Assembly: GCA_002690045.1 (NCBI GenBank)
Contig: NZDE01000013.1
Span: 62,001 to 126,000 of the forward strand
Length of the DNA stretch: 64,000 nucleotides
Source of the DNA: Alphaproteobacteria bacterium
GTDB taxonomy: Bacteria; Pseudomonadota; Alphaproteobacteria; Micavibrionales; Micavibrionaceae
Direction of reading: 5' to 3'
Shown here: in pieces, positions 9,819 through 19,906 of the stretch
Layout: each line of letters begins with the position of its first letter
Position numbering within the stretch: position 1 is the stretch's first letter
The notes under the pieces: generated by a model
Told to the model about the DNA's origin: nothing
Database searches by the model: none
The model's input: the letters and a program-made list of their open reading frames with translations, nothing else
Position numbers and translations under genes: made by a program

Positions 9819-10643
9819 GTGCCATTTGATATCATAGATACAGTAATTTTGATAAGCCTCTCCATAATCATGGGGGGGCTTTTCGGTAGTTTCACGACGG
9901 CGCTTGTTTACCGTTTGCCGCGCGGTATACCCGTTGCTTTTGGGCGTGGCGCGAAAAAGGGTGGGGACGAATCGGGCGTAGCGCGATCTTACTGTACGGG
10001 ATGTAACCATCAGTTAGGGGCATTTGATTTGTTTCCTGTATTGTCGTTTCTATGCTTGCGCGGAAAATGCCGATATTGCGGTGCGCCGTACGGCAAACAA
10101 TATTTTTTGATTGAGTTGTGCAGTGTTGCATTGAGTTTAATGATATTCTTGTTTTGGGGGCTTAGCCTTAAATCTTTTGTTGCGCTTTGTGCTGTGCCGG
10201 TTTTATTAGCGCTTTTATTTATAGATTTAGAGCATTTCATATTACCCAATATTCTTGTGTTTCTTTTGTTTGTTATTGGCGTGGTGTTTCGCTTGTTTAT
10301 TGATGGGGCTGGGATAAGCGTTGCCAGTTTATTGGCACTTGGCTTTGATGTCGTTGTGTTTGGTGCGACATCATTTTTAATTGGTTTTATCTTTTCAAAA
10401 ATTTTGCGTAAAGATACGCTTGGTCTTGGCGATGTGAAGTTTTATATGGCAGCGTCTGTGTGGCTCGGCGGCATGATTCTACCTATATTCATGATTCTTT
10501 CGGGTGTTTTGGGCGTTTTGCATGGCGGGGTCATGCGGCTGCGTCACGGGGCGGTGGTTTTTCCATTCGGGCCATCACTTATTATTGCGCTTGTTATATG
10601 CTATCTTTTCAAAGATGCGTTTTACGTGTATTTTTATGGGTGA
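9819..10643 (+). CDS. pilD: Prepilin peptidase / N-methyltransferase (A24 family)
   Basis: 274 aa bifunctional membrane enzyme that cleaves the leader of type IV prepilins and methylates the new N-terminus. All key residues are present: two CxxC pairs of the methylase/zinc loop (Cys59/62 and Cys84/87) and the two catalytic aspartates, Asp136 in FIDLEHF and Asp205 in GLGDVKF. Eight hydrophobic segments are visible. The start is GTG at 9819 with AAGGG upstream. Its presence implies prepilin substrates, yet no pilin gene is seen in the window. Confidence 0.92.
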   Translation: MPFDIIDTVILISLSIIMGGLFGSFTTALVYRLPRGIPVAFGRGAKKGGDESGVARSYCTGCNHQLGAFDLFPVLSFLCLRGKCRYCGAPYGKQYFLIELCSVALSLMIFLFWGLSLKSFVALCAVPVLLALLFIDLEHFILPNILVFLLFVIGVVFRLFIDGAGISVASLLALGFDVVVFGATSFLIGFIFSKILRKDTLGLGDVKFYMAASVWLGGMILPIFMILSGVLGVLHGGVMRLRHGAVVFPFGPSLIIALVICYLFKDAFYVYFYG

Positions 10644-10763
10644 ATGTTCTTTTTTGTTAATAGAGTTTTTACATTCTAAAAATATGATATTCTAGTATAT
10701 GCGCAAGAATGCGTATTCTTTTCCGGCGTTACTCGCGCGGTCACCACTTAAGGAGGACTTACC

Positions 10764-11915
10764 TTGGATATTACTCAGCTTCTTGCGTTTTCAATGCAAA
10801 ATAACGCATCGGATTTGCACATCAGTTCTAATCAGCCACCGATTGTGCGTGTTTATGGCGAAATGAAACGTGTGAAGATGGATCCGCTTGCTAGTGATGA
10901 TATTCGTACAATGCTGTTCTCGATTATGACTGAAGAGCAGCGCGCCGAGTATGAGAAAGAATTAGAAATTGATTTTGCGATTTCATTTGGTGAGAAAGCA
11001 CGTTTCCGTGTGAACGCATTCACCACACGTGAAGGTGCGGCGGCTGTGTTCCGTAGTATTCCATCTGATATTCCAACAATGGAAGAGTTAGAGCTTCCGC
11101 CCGTTATGCGCCGTTTTGCGGAGTTGGAAAAAGGCATTATCTTGGTTACTGGGCCAACGGGGTCTGGTAAGTCAACAACTTTGGCATCAATGATTAACCA
11201 CATTAACCAAACGACTAGTAAACATATTTTGACAGTTGAAGACCCTGTGGAATTTTTTCATACGTCTAAAAAATCATTGGTTAACCACCGTGAGGTTGGC
11301 ACGGATACGCATAGCTTTAACCGCGCACTGAAATCTGCGCTACGTGAAGACCCTGATGTTATTCTAGTTGGTGAGATGCGTGACCATGAAACAATATCTT
11401 TGGCGTTAACTGCGGCAGAAACAGGCCACTTGGTATTTGGTACATTGCACGCGAACTCAGCGGCCAAAACAATTGACCGTATTATTGACGTATTCGAATC
11501 TGGCGATAAAGAAATGGTACGCGCCATGCTTTCAGGCTCACTGCAGGGGGTCGTTGCGCAAACGCTTCTTAAGCGCGCAGATGGCACAGGCCGTGTTGGT
11601 GCGTTTGAAATTTTGGTTGGTACGAATGCGGTGCGAAACCTTATTCGTGAAAACCAGATCGCACAGATGTACTCGATGATGCAAACTGGTGCACGTTACG
11701 GCATGGTCACGATGGAAGAGGCGATTAAAAACCTTGCTGAGGGTGGAATTATTTCACGTAGAGAAGCACGTCGCGCACTTCTAAAAGCATCTGATGAAGA
11801 AAGTGATTTTGAAGATGATGAAGCGCCGCAAGCACCAGAGGCACATGCGGGCGGACAAAAATCATCTGAAGATGAAGACGGTAAAGCGGCTGCAGAAGAA
11901 GGATATTCGTTTTGA
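10764..11915 (+). CDS. pilT: Pilus retraction ATPase PilT
   Basis: 383 aa hexameric ATPase that depolymerises type IV pili for twitching or retraction. The opening block (LLAFSMQNNASDLHISSN) is characteristic, with Walker A GPTGSGKSTT (~130), Walker B REDPDVILVGEMRD and the His box GHLVFGTLHANSA. It starts at TTG (10764) behind a perfect AAGGAGG seven bases upstream. The C-terminus is extended by ~40 acidic, low-complexity residues compared with usual PilT. The stop overlaps the pilU start (TTGA). Confidence 0.93.
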   Translation: MDITQLLAFSMQNNASDLHISSNQPPIVRVYGEMKRVKMDPLASDDIRTMLFSIMTEEQRAEYEKELEIDFAISFGEKARFRVNAFTTREGAAAVFRSIPSDIPTMEELELPPVMRRFAELEKGIILVTGPTGSGKSTTLASMINHINQTTSKHILTVEDPVEFFHTSKKSLVNHREVGTDTHSFNRALKSALREDPDVILVGEMRDHETISLALTAAETGHLVFGTLHANSAAKTIDRIIDVFESGDKEMVRAMLSGSLQGVVAQTLLKRADGTGRVGAFEILVGTNAVRNLIRENQIAQMYSMMQTGARYGMVTMEEAIKNLAEGGIISRREARRALLKASDEESDFEDDEAPQAPEAHAGGQKSSEDEDGKAAAEEGYSF

Positions 11916-13039
11916 GCGTACCTGTTATATTCAATTATCTCAAAGCTATGGCTGAGCACGACGCGAGTGATTTATATCTCACGCTTGGCTTTCCGCCAAC
12001 CATACGTGTTGATGACCGCATAATTAATATTGCGGAACAAAAATTGGATGTAAAAGACTTAAATGAAATTTTAGGGATGGTGCTGACGAACCGTCAGCGC
12101 CGTGAGTATGAAACGGATAAAGAACTTAACACCTCACTAGATATGGGGAAATATGGACGTTTTCGTTTGAATGTGTTCCGACAGAAGCAAACGCCGGGGC
12201 TGGTTATACGTCGCGTAAAGACTGAAATCCCGAGTTTTGAAGAGTTGCAAATCCCGATGCTCTTAAAGGATTTAGCATTAACAAAACGCGGCCTTATTCT
12301 GGTTACGGGGCAAACTGGCTCAGGTAAATCGACAACGCTTGCAGCGATGCTCAATCACCGAAATGAAGCACGTCCGGGGCATATAATAACAATTGAAGAC
12401 CCTATTGAATATTATCATGAGCATAAGAAATGCGTAGTGACGCAGCGTGAAGTTGGTGTGGATACTGAAAACTATGCCGTTGCGCTCAAAAATTCCTTAC
12501 GTCAGCGCCCTGATGTGGTGCTGGTCGGTGAGGCGCGTGACCGTGAGGTGATGGAGCAGGCTCTTGCGACCGCTGAAACAGGGCATTTATGTTTGTCTAC
12601 ACTGCATACGAATAACTCTTACCAAGGTATTGAGCGTATTGTGAATATGTTCCCCGAAGATCGCCATGACCAAATCCGTGCGTCTTTGGCGATGAACTTA
12701 CGTGCAATTATTTCTCAGCGTCTTGTGCCAACCGTTAATGGCGGTATGACTGTAGCCATGGAAATTTTGATTAATGAAGGGCTTATTAAGGACCTTATTG
12801 AACAAAACAAGGCCGCAAAAATTCCCGAAGTTATTTCGCAGAACATTAATATGGGGATGTGTACATTCGATCAGTCACTTCTTAATCTGTACAGCCGCGG
12901 CCTAATTTCGGAAGAAATCGCGATTGCACACGCGGATACAGCAAATGATGTTCGCCTGAAAATTCAGCAAATGCGTTTGGGAAATACGGATGTCGGTTTA
13001 ACTAATCTTGATACTTCGCGCTTAAAAATGTCTGATTAA
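11912..13039 (+). CDS. pilU: PilT-dependent ATPase PilU
   Basis: 375 aa paralogue of PilT. The PilU-type opening (YLKAMAEHDASDLYLTLGFPP) and Walker A with Gln (GQTGSGKSTT, ~133) separate it from PilT, as does its placement directly behind pilT. Walker B is RPDVVLVGEARD. In known systems PilU boosts retraction force through PilT. It starts at TTG overlapping the pilT stop by four bases, so translation is probably coupled. Confidence 0.9.
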   Translation: MSVPVIFNYLKAMAEHDASDLYLTLGFPPTIRVDDRIINIAEQKLDVKDLNEILGMVLTNRQRREYETDKELNTSLDMGKYGRFRLNVFRQKQTPGLVIRRVKTEIPSFEELQIPMLLKDLALTKRGLILVTGQTGSGKSTTLAAMLNHRNEARPGHIITIEDPIEYYHEHKKCVVTQREVGVDTENYAVALKNSLRQRPDVVLVGEARDREVMEQALATAETGHLCLSTLHTNNSYQGIERIVNMFPEDRHDQIRASLAMNLRAIISQRLVPTVNGGMTVAMEILINEGLIKDLIEQNKAAKIPEVISQNINMGMCTFDQSLLNLYSRGLISEEIAIAHADTANDVRLKIQQMRLGNTDVGLTNLDTSRLKMSD

Positions 13040-13128
13040 ACGTTTGTGCAGCCTTTAGGTTGTGTCTTAAATTGGTGTCATAGGATTTCTTCCCTTGCCT
13101 AAAGCCAGAAAAACAAGCAAAATAGGAT

Positions 13129-13156
13129 CATGATTCTGCATCTACGCCGAATCATG
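13129..13156. promoter_or_regulatory. Inverted repeat upstream of the secretin gene
   Basis: A perfect 8-base inverted repeat, CATGATTC and GAATCATG, with a 12-base spacer, lies in the 179-base gap between pilU and the secretin gene. No T tract follows, so it is more likely an operator or an mRNA stem than a terminator. Confidence 0.35.
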
Positions 13157-13218
13157 GCTAATCTATAATCTCGTGATTGGTTCTTGTCCTTTATATAGTC
13201 TAAAAAGTGGGTTTCCGG

Positions 13219-15078
13219 ATGTTCTCAACAAAGAAAAAAAACGCTTTCACAAAAATATCCCTAATTATGACGACGGCTGTAATTGGCCTTAGTGGTTGTG
13301 ATCTGGCTAATAATCATACAAAGCTAGACCGTAGTACGAATCTGGAAATGCAGGATTATAGAGATGCGATGGCGCCGCGTGAAGCTGAATTACCAGCAGA
13401 GCTCGAAAATGGCGTGCCTGAGCTTGAAAATTATGTGATGTCGGACGCAAGCGAATTTGCACCAATGCCAATTGTTTCCGTATCCTTGAACCAAAATGTG
13501 CCGTTACGTGATGCGTTATTTGAGATGGCTAAGGAAGCCGGATACGATATTGAACTTGATCCACGGATTAGCGGGTCGATTATTTTTACAGCGCGTAATA
13601 AGCCGCTAGACATTGTAATTAACCGTATTTCTGAAATCGCTGGTTTGCGTTATAAGTTTGAAGACGATACGATCCGTGTTGAATTGGATACGCCATATTC
13701 TAAAAGCTATAAGATTGATTATTTGAACTTGATGCGTGAAAGCAAGTCATCAATGAACACAGATGTTTCTGTTGTTTCTGGTGAAGGTGCAGATACAGGG
13801 TCAAGCTTTGGCGTTACAGCCGAAGCAAAGTCTGATTTCTGGGAAAGTCTTGATGAAAACCTTGCACAAATCCTTGATTCAAACTCCACGCAGAACACAT
13901 TACGTACAGATTCTGACCCATCACTGAATATATCACAAACAACGCCGCCAGTTATTGCGCCAGTGTCAGCGGAAAGTGTCGGCGGTGATCCAAATGCTGA
14001 ATTGACGGCAGATGCATTCGATGCACAGCGTCCTACGCCAGTGCTGCGTATTCAGTCCTTACCATCATCGGCAGCATCTGCCAACGCGGTTAGTTTCACG
14101 CCAAGTTTTACGATAAACAAGCAAGCTGGTTTAGTGTCTATTTTCGCGAACGAGAAGCAACATAAAGAAGTTAAGAGCTACTTAGCGGAATTGAAACGCT
14201 CTGTATCGTCACAAGTGTTGATCGAAGCGAAGGTTTTACAGGTTAGTCTGACCGATGAGTTTTCTGCGGGTGTTGACTGGACTAAGGTCGGTGGTTTCTT
14301 ATCTGGTGAGCTTGGCCTCGAGTTTAACACATCAGGCGGTTCAGCGCGTAGCGCATTGAGCCCTCCAAGCTCATCTAACTTCTCACTCAGCTATTCAGGC
14401 AATGATTTGAATGCCGTTGTTGATGCGATTTCACGTTTTGGTACTGTACATGCATTGGCGAGTCCGCGTTTAACTGTGCTTAACAACCAAGCTGCTGTTC
14501 TGAACGTTGCAGAAAACACGGTTTACTTTGAAATTGATATTGATACTACAACAGATGAAGGTGTAACTCAAATTGAGACAGACTCTCAAATCCGTACAGT
14601 ACCAGAAGGTGTATTGATAAACGTTATGCCATCTATCGATTTGGACACACGCGAAATTTCACTTTCTGTTCGTCCAACAATTACACGTATTGAAGACTTT
14701 GTCGAAGACCCTGGTGTTCTTCTTTCTGCTGCGCAGGCAGAGGCTGACGGTGCAAATGTTGATGGTATTTCATCACAGGTGCCGATTGTTAGTGTACAGG
14801 AAATGGATTCGATTATTAGCATTCCATCAGGCGACGTCGCCATTCTTGGCGGCTTGCTTGAAGACCGCACAGTAAGTGAAGAAAACGGGGTGCCAGTTCT
14901 TGGTGAGCTACCATTGTTTGGTTCAATGTTTAAAAACCACAATGACCGTGTCCAAAAAACAGAACTTATTGTTTTCTTGAAGGCGACTATTGTGAACAAT
15001 GCGAAAGATACAATCCACAATACGGATAAAGACTTCTACCGCATGTTCTCACAAGACCGTCGTCCGCTAAAGCTGTAA
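13219..15078 (+). CDS. mshL: Outer-membrane secretin, MshL/PilQ-like
   Basis: 619 aa outer-membrane channel through which the pilus passes. It has a lipoprotein signal with lipobox LSGC (Cys27) and a secretin short N-domain (VSLNQNVPLRDALFEMAKEA). An N1-type domain is followed by a long Ser/Thr/Asn-rich linker and the C-terminal secretin domain (~330-605), with the family motif VPVLGELPLFGSMFK. ATG at 13219 was chosen over GTG at 13207 because it begins the lipoprotein signal. The single N1-like domain and lipobox favour MshL over GspD. Confidence 0.9.
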   Translation: MFSTKKKNAFTKISLIMTTAVIGLSGCDLANNHTKLDRSTNLEMQDYRDAMAPREAELPAELENGVPELENYVMSDASEFAPMPIVSVSLNQNVPLRDALFEMAKEAGYDIELDPRISGSIIFTARNKPLDIVINRISEIAGLRYKFEDDTIRVELDTPYSKSYKIDYLNLMRESKSSMNTDVSVVSGEGADTGSSFGVTAEAKSDFWESLDENLAQILDSNSTQNTLRTDSDPSLNISQTTPPVIAPVSAESVGGDPNAELTADAFDAQRPTPVLRIQSLPSSAASANAVSFTPSFTINKQAGLVSIFANEKQHKEVKSYLAELKRSVSSQVLIEAKVLQVSLTDEFSAGVDWTKVGGFLSGELGLEFNTSGGSARSALSPPSSSNFSLSYSGNDLNAVVDAISRFGTVHALASPRLTVLNNQAAVLNVAENTVYFEIDIDTTTDEGVTQIETDSQIRTVPEGVLINVMPSIDLDTREISLSVRPTITRIEDFVEDPGVLLSAAQAEADGANVDGISSQVPIVSVQEMDSIISIPSGDVAILGGLLEDRTVSEENGVPVLGELPLFGSMFKNHNDRVQKTELIVFLKATIVNNAKDTIHNTDKDFYRMFSQDRRPLKL

Positions 15079-15112
15079 GGCATTATCATACACGAATTGA
15101 AATTTGGGGATG

Positions 15113-15874
15113 ATGTCTCTACCGTTAATTAACTACACATTAAAAGCTGCAAGACGTGACCGTTTAATTTGGATTATGACGGTCACTTTTGCGTTATCTG
15201 TTTGTATGTCGCTTTTCATGTCGTCGGCTGTTGTGACGGAGAAAGAAATATTTGCTGTTGTCTTTATGGGCGGTAGTATGCGTTTATTTGCAGTAATTGG
15301 CATTGTTTTATTTGTGTGTTTTTATGTACGCCGTTTGTTTGAAAATCGTGAGATTGAATATTTACTTTCGCGCCCCATATCGCGCACAGGGTTTGTCTTG
15401 TCTAACGCATTTGCATTATCAGCTGTCGCGCTTTTCTTTGCCTTATGTGCCGCTTTGGCCGTTGGTCTAGCGGTCTATGAGCCATTTAGCCTGTCATTTG
15501 CTTTATGGTGCTTCAGTTTTATTGTTGAATTACTTGTTGTTGTTCATGCTGCATTGTTTTTTTCAATGGTTATAACCAGCGCAGCGGGCAGTGCGCTCGC
15601 GACCATGGGATTCTATGTGTTTGCCCGTATGATGGGGCAGTTATTAGGTATATCACATAGCGGCGTTGATTTACCGGGCGGTGAATTGTTGAATGGGGTC
15701 TTTACCTTTATTTCGATGTTTATTCCACGTTTGGATTTGTTAACACAGACAAGCTGGTTAGTTTATGGCGTACAAGATGTACAGGCTTGCGTGTTATCAA
15801 TTGCACATGGTTTAGTGATTATTCCAGTCTTGTTATTTGCTGCTATATTTGATCTTGTACGCCGTGAGTTTTAA
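15113..15874 (+). CDS. ABC-2-type exporter permease
   Basis: 253 aa membrane protein with about six helices. The amphipathic opening LPLINYTLKAARRDRLIW and the block YVRRLFENREIEYLLSRPISR are typical of ABC-2 permeases. No ATP-binding gene is adjacent; the likely partner is the ATPase at 7656-8390. In-frame starts also occur at 15104 and 15110, and the ribosome site is ambiguous. It continues 13 bases later into the next gene. Confidence 0.75.
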   Translation: MSLPLINYTLKAARRDRLIWIMTVTFALSVCMSLFMSSAVVTEKEIFAVVFMGGSMRLFAVIGIVLFVCFYVRRLFENREIEYLLSRPISRTGFVLSNAFALSAVALFFALCAALAVGLAVYEPFSLSFALWCFSFIVELLVVVHAALFFSMVITSAAGSALATMGFYVFARMMGQLLGISHSGVDLPGGELLNGVFTFISMFIPRLDLLTQTSWLVYGVQDVQACVLSIAHGLVIIPVLLFAAIFDLVRREF

Positions 15875-15887
15875 GGGAGAATCTAGC

Positions 15888-16619
15888 GTGGATAAATCCC
15901 TTAGAAATACTTCAGTTCTTCTTATCTTATTTTTCGCCATCCAATTGATTTTTTGGAATCAGACGCGGCATATGAAACCCGTTTGGTTTGATGTCCCACC
16001 GCCGCCACAGCAAGAAACTGCGGCGAGCTTTACTTTGGGGGATAAACAGCTTGCATATCGCTCTTATGGCTTAACGTTACAAAATATGGGTGATCAAGGC
16101 GGGGAGGTTACGCCGCTCCGTGATTTGGATTATGCACGCCTGTCGAAGTGGTTTTCTGTATTGGACTATTTAGACCCGAAATCGAACTTCGTGCCAATGA
16201 TGGTGTCGTATTACTTCTCTGCGACAGATAAGCCTGAGCAGCTTGATTATGTGATTTCTTTCTTACGTGAGGTCGGGTTGCGTGAAGCGGCAAATTATAA
16301 GAAATGGCGTTGGCTCGTCAATGCTATTTTCTTTGCGCGGCATAAGCAGAAAGATTTAGATAAAGCACTATCTATGGCTTACGAATTATCTGACTTACAA
16401 AATAAAGGAATTGAGTTACCAAGCTGGGCAAAAAATATGCCGTCCTTCATTAAATTGGAACAGGGGGATAAGCAGGCAGCATATGAAATGACAATTCGTT
16501 TGTTACAAGAGGGGGCAGAAGATATGCATCCGAATGAAGTTAATTTTATGGTCGATTATTTATGTAACCGTATTTTGGATGATGCGGAAGCTGCAATTCA
16601 TCCCCTATGCCCCAAATAA
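15888..16619 (+). CDS. Membrane-anchored protein with helical (TPR-like) domain
   Basis: 243 aa, one N-terminal membrane anchor (LLILFFAIQLIFW) and an extracytoplasmic domain. The blocks LAYRSYGLTLQNMGD, WFSVLDYLDPKSNFVP and YYFSATDKPEQ look strongly patterned, and the C-terminal helices resemble TPR repeats. The GTG at 15888 has AAGGGAGA upstream and immediately follows the permease gene, so it is probably an accessory part of that ABC system. No named family was recognised. Confidence 0.7.
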   Translation: MDKSLRNTSVLLILFFAIQLIFWNQTRHMKPVWFDVPPPPQQETAASFTLGDKQLAYRSYGLTLQNMGDQGGEVTPLRDLDYARLSKWFSVLDYLDPKSNFVPMMVSYYFSATDKPEQLDYVISFLREVGLREAANYKKWRWLVNAIFFARHKQKDLDKALSMAYELSDLQNKGIELPSWAKNMPSFIKLEQGDKQAAYEMTIRLLQEGAEDMHPNEVNFMVDYLCNRILDDAEAAIHPLCPK

Positions 16620-16637
16620 AAATGACCTATAATTACT

Positions 16638-17714
16638 ATGATGATTGAAAATTTACGCTTTTCTTTATTTGATTTATTGGCCATCACGGGGCTCGCGCAG
16701 ACGGTCTCTGTTTTGGTTTATATGGCGTTCCGTTCGGGGCATATTAAGCATGCCTTCATTCCCGTGCTTTATTTTTTGTTTATCGGCGGCGCTTTTTATG
16801 CCGAATTTGCGGGCGTTTTTATCGAAGGTAATACAAGCTTTTTTAAATGGCTGTCATTTTTCTTATGGTCGAGTGTACCAGCGCTTAGTGTATTATTGAT
16901 CGTTAATCTGGCGCGCATGCCGAAGCTACCACATATTGGTTACTATAGCTTTTTATTGCTACCTATCCTGCTATATGTGTTTTATAAGATTGATAGCCGT
17001 ATGTATGATGGCTTGTATCAAGATTATTTGCCTGTGATTAGTGTTGTCTTTGGGGCGATAACGCTTCTTGGCCTATGGGTGCGACGCGATTTGTTGACGC
17101 AGTTATATAATAACCAAAGTAATGCAGGCAATGATCGTTACTGGCTGTCTATGGCACTGGTCTTTTTCAATGTGTTGTTTATCGGCGGGTTATTCTTTGA
17201 AACTTTAGGCGCATTTCAAAATAATGTCTGGGATATGCTGCGTTTAATTATCTGTAACGTTTTTGTCTATTTGGCCTCGACTAGCTTATTCCGTATTTAT
17301 CCGCAGGCTTATTTTGTCGCTGATGATAATAATGGTGTGAAGGGAGCCGATAAAGTCCCTTTAACCGATGAAGATAAACAAGCGCTTGATGCATTGATTA
17401 ATTTGATGGAAGTGCAAAAGATTTATCAAGAGGCGAGCCTAACGCGGACGGATTTAGCACAAGAACTAAAGATATCTGAAGGGCTTCTTTCGCGCCTTGT
17501 TAGTGCTCATTACAATAAAACCATACCGCAGCTAATTAATAGCCTACGTATAGATGATGCAAAGGCGCTTATCGCGCAAACAGATGCGCCGATACAAGAT
17601 ATCGCAGAAGAGGCAGGGTTTAGTTCCAACGCGACATTTAACCGCGTCTTTAAAGAGCAGATAGGGATGTCACCATCTGAATATCGTAAAGAATCCAAGA
17701 ACATTATCCATTAA
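16638..17714 (+). CDS. Membrane-embedded AraC-family transcription regulator
   Basis: 358 aa. The N-terminal ~230 residues form about seven hydrophobic helices. The C-terminal ~100 residues are an AraC/XylS DNA-binding domain with two helix-turn-helix units (DLAQELKISEGLLSRLVS, then IQDIAEEAGFSSNATFNRVF) and the closing GMSPSEYRK. Membrane-bound AraC proteins of this shape sense a signal at the membrane and act directly at DNA. It is the last gene before a terminator. The natural target may be the pilus/ABC block, which is inference. Confidence 0.82.
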   Translation: MMIENLRFSLFDLLAITGLAQTVSVLVYMAFRSGHIKHAFIPVLYFLFIGGAFYAEFAGVFIEGNTSFFKWLSFFLWSSVPALSVLLIVNLARMPKLPHIGYYSFLLLPILLYVFYKIDSRMYDGLYQDYLPVISVVFGAITLLGLWVRRDLLTQLYNNQSNAGNDRYWLSMALVFFNVLFIGGLFFETLGAFQNNVWDMLRLIICNVFVYLASTSLFRIYPQAYFVADDNNGVKGADKVPLTDEDKQALDALINLMEVQKIYQEASLTRTDLAQELKISEGLLSRLVSAHYNKTIPQLINSLRIDDAKALIAQTDAPIQDIAEEAGFSSNATFNRVFKEQIGMSPSEYRKESKNIIH

Positions 17715-17745
17715 AAAAAGGCTGCTTAAATAAGCAGCCTTTTAT
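17712..17745. terminator. Bidirectional terminator between the AraC gene and pnp
   Basis: Stem aggctgctta with its complement (17719-17740) is flanked by A and T runs on both sides. It can therefore end both the rightward pilus transcript and the leftward pnp transcript. Confidence 0.85.
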
Positions 17746-17764
17746 TTAATCAATAGCGTGAAGA

Positions 17765-19906
17765 TTATGCTGTTGCAGCTTCCGCATCATTCGCGGCATC
17801 TTCTTCGATCAATGTACCAGTTTCTTGGTCAACGCGCTTCATAGAAAGCTTGTATTTACCACGGTCATCAACGTTTAGAAGAACAACCTTAACGGCGTCA
17901 CCTTCGTTAACAACGTCTGTGACTTTCGCAACACGGCGGTTTTCAAGTTCAGAGATGTGAACAAGGCCGTCACGGTTCATGAAGTTCACGAATGCACCAA
18001 ATTCAACAACTTTAACAACTTTACCTTCGTAGATCTGGCCTACTTCAGGGTCATCGGTGATGTTGCGGATCATTGTTACGGCCTTTTCAATCGCGGCGCC
18101 ATCTGGAGCGGCAACTTTAATTGTACCATCGTCTTCGATGTCAATTTTTGTGCCAGTAAGTTCGATGATTTCACGAATAACTTTACCGCCAGTACCAATC
18201 ACGTCACGGATTTTTTCCGTTGGAATGGTCAATGTTTTGATCTGTGGTGCAAATTCAGACAAGCCTGTACGTGCAGAAGAAATGGCTTTTTCCATTTCAT
18301 TCAGAATGTGCAGACGGCCGTCTTTCGCTTGGCCAAGTGCAATCTTCATGATTTCTTCTGTGATAGATGTAATTTTAATATCCATCTGTAGGGATGTAAT
18401 GCCTTCGCTTGTACCAGCAACTTTAAAGTCCATGTCACCTAGGTGATCTTCATCACCAAGGATGTCAGAAAGAACAGCAAATTCATCGCCTTCTTTAATC
18501 AAGCCCATCGCGATACCTGCAACAGGTGCTTTCAGTGGAACGCCTGCATCCATAAGGGCAAGTGATGTACCACAAACTGTCGCCATAGATGATGAACCGT
18601 TTGATTCAGTGATTTCTGACACCGCACGGATTGTGTATGGGAAGTCTTCTGCAGATGGAAGAAGCGGGTGAACCGCACGCCATGCAAGCTTACCATGACC
18701 AATTTCACGGCGGCCTGTTGCGCCCATACGGCCACATTCACCAACTGAGTATGGAGGGAAGTTATAGTGAAGCATGAAGCTTTCTTTATATTCGCCGTCC
18801 AATGCGTCGATGATTTGTTCGTCTGTGCCTGTACCAAGCGTTGTCACAACCAAAGCCTGTGTTTCGCCGCGTGTGAACAAAGCTGAACCGTGTGCACGTG
18901 GAAGAATACCAACTTCAGCAACAATCGGGCGAACATCAACAGTTTTACGACCATCAATACGGCCACCTGTTTTAAGAATGCCGCCACGAACAACGTCAGC
19001 TTCAGCTGATTTGAATTTCGCTGTTACGACTTCTGCGCCGATGCCAGCGTCCTCATTGGTGAACTTTTCAACAGCTTGGTCACGAAGCGCACTAACTTTC
19101 GCCTGGCGTTCTAGCTTGATTTGCTCTTTGTATGCTTCTGTCAAAGGTGCAGCAAATTCAGCTTTAAGGTCTTCACCAAGCTTTTTGATTGCTGGGTCTT
19201 CTTCTGTAATATCCCATGGTTCTTTCGCGCACATTTCAGCTAGGTCGATAATTGTGTCGATAACAGGCTGGAAGCCTTTCCAACCGAACATAACTGCATC
19301 AAGCATGATGTCTTCTGAAAGCTGTTCTGCTTCAGATTCAACCATCAACACACCTTCTTGTGTACCTGCAACAACGAGGTCAAGGTCACTTTCAGCCATT
19401 TGCTCAATTGTAGGGTTAAGGATGAATTCGCCATCTTTATAACCAACGCGTGCGCCGCCAATTGGGCCCATGAATGGGATACCTGAGATTGTTAGTGCAG
19501 CAGATGCACCGATCATCGCGACCATATCAGGGTCGTTAACCATGTCGTGTGAAACAACAGTACATACAACCTGAACTTCGTTTAGGAAGCCTTTAGGGAA
19601 TAGTGGACGAATCGGACGGTCGATCAAGCGAGAAACAAGTGTTTCTTTTTCAGATGGACGGCCTTCGCGTTTGAAAAATCCACCAGGGATTTTACCCGCT
19701 GCGTATGCTTTTTCGATGTAGTGTACTGAAAGTGGGAAGAAATCTTGCCCATCAGCGACTGATTTTTTACCAGTTACAGCACAAAGTACGGATGTGCCGC
19801 CTAGTGTTGCGATCACGCAGCCATCAGCCTGACGTGCGACTTTACCAGTCTCTAGGACAAGTTTTTGGCCTGCAAAGTCTAGTTCTTTGCGGTAGATATT
19901 AAACAT
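17765..19906 (-). CDS. pnp: Polynucleotide phosphorylase
   Basis: 713 aa 3'-5' exoribonuclease of the RNA degradosome. Two RNase PH domains (~1-230 and ~320-540) are followed by a KH domain ([15 protein letters not shown], ~560-615) and an S1 domain ([21 protein letters not shown], ~625-695). The length is normal for the family. A clear AAGGAAAG ribosome site lies ahead of ATG 19906. rpsO, its usual upstream neighbour, is absent here. The 5' leader carries a long stem (see 19970-20045). Confidence 0.98.
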   Translation of the reverse strand: MFNIYRKELDFAGQKLVLETGKVARQADGCVIATLGGTSVLCAVTGKKSVADGQDFFPLSVHYIEKAYAAGKIPGGFFKREGRPSEKETLVSRLIDRPIRPLFPKGFLNEVQVVCTVVSHDMVNDPDMVAMIGASAALTISGIPFMGPIGGARVGYKDGEFILNPTIEQMAESDLDLVVAGTQEGVLMVESEAEQLSEDIMLDAVMFGWKGFQPVIDTIIDLAEMCAKEPWDITEEDPAIKKLGEDLKAEFAAPLTEAYKEQIKLERQAKVSALRDQAVEKFTNEDAGIGAEVVTAKFKSAEADVVRGGILKTGGRIDGRKTVDVRPIVAEVGILPRAHGSALFTRGETQALVVTTLGTGTDEQIIDALDGEYKESFMLHYNFPPYSVGECGRMGATGRREIGHGKLAWRAVHPLLPSAEDFPYTIRAVSEITESNGSSSMATVCGTSLALMDAGVPLKAPVAGIAMGLIKEGDEFAVLSDILGDEDHLGDMDFKVAGTSEGITSLQMDIKITSITEEIMKIALGQAKDGRLHILNEMEKAISSARTGLSEFAPQIKTLTIPTEKIRDVIGTGGKVIREIIELTGTKIDIEDDGTIKVAAPDGAAIEKAVTMIRNITDDPEVGQIYEGKVVKVVEFGAFVNFMNRDGLVHISELENRRVAKVTDVVNEGDAVKVVLLNVDDRGKYKLSMKRVDQETGTLIEEDAANDAEAATA

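Noticed and set aside
18774-19442. Long plus-strand ORF (222 codons) inside pnp
   Set aside because: It lies entirely opposite a clear pnp coding frame and shows low-complexity Ser/Ala composition of a shadow frame.
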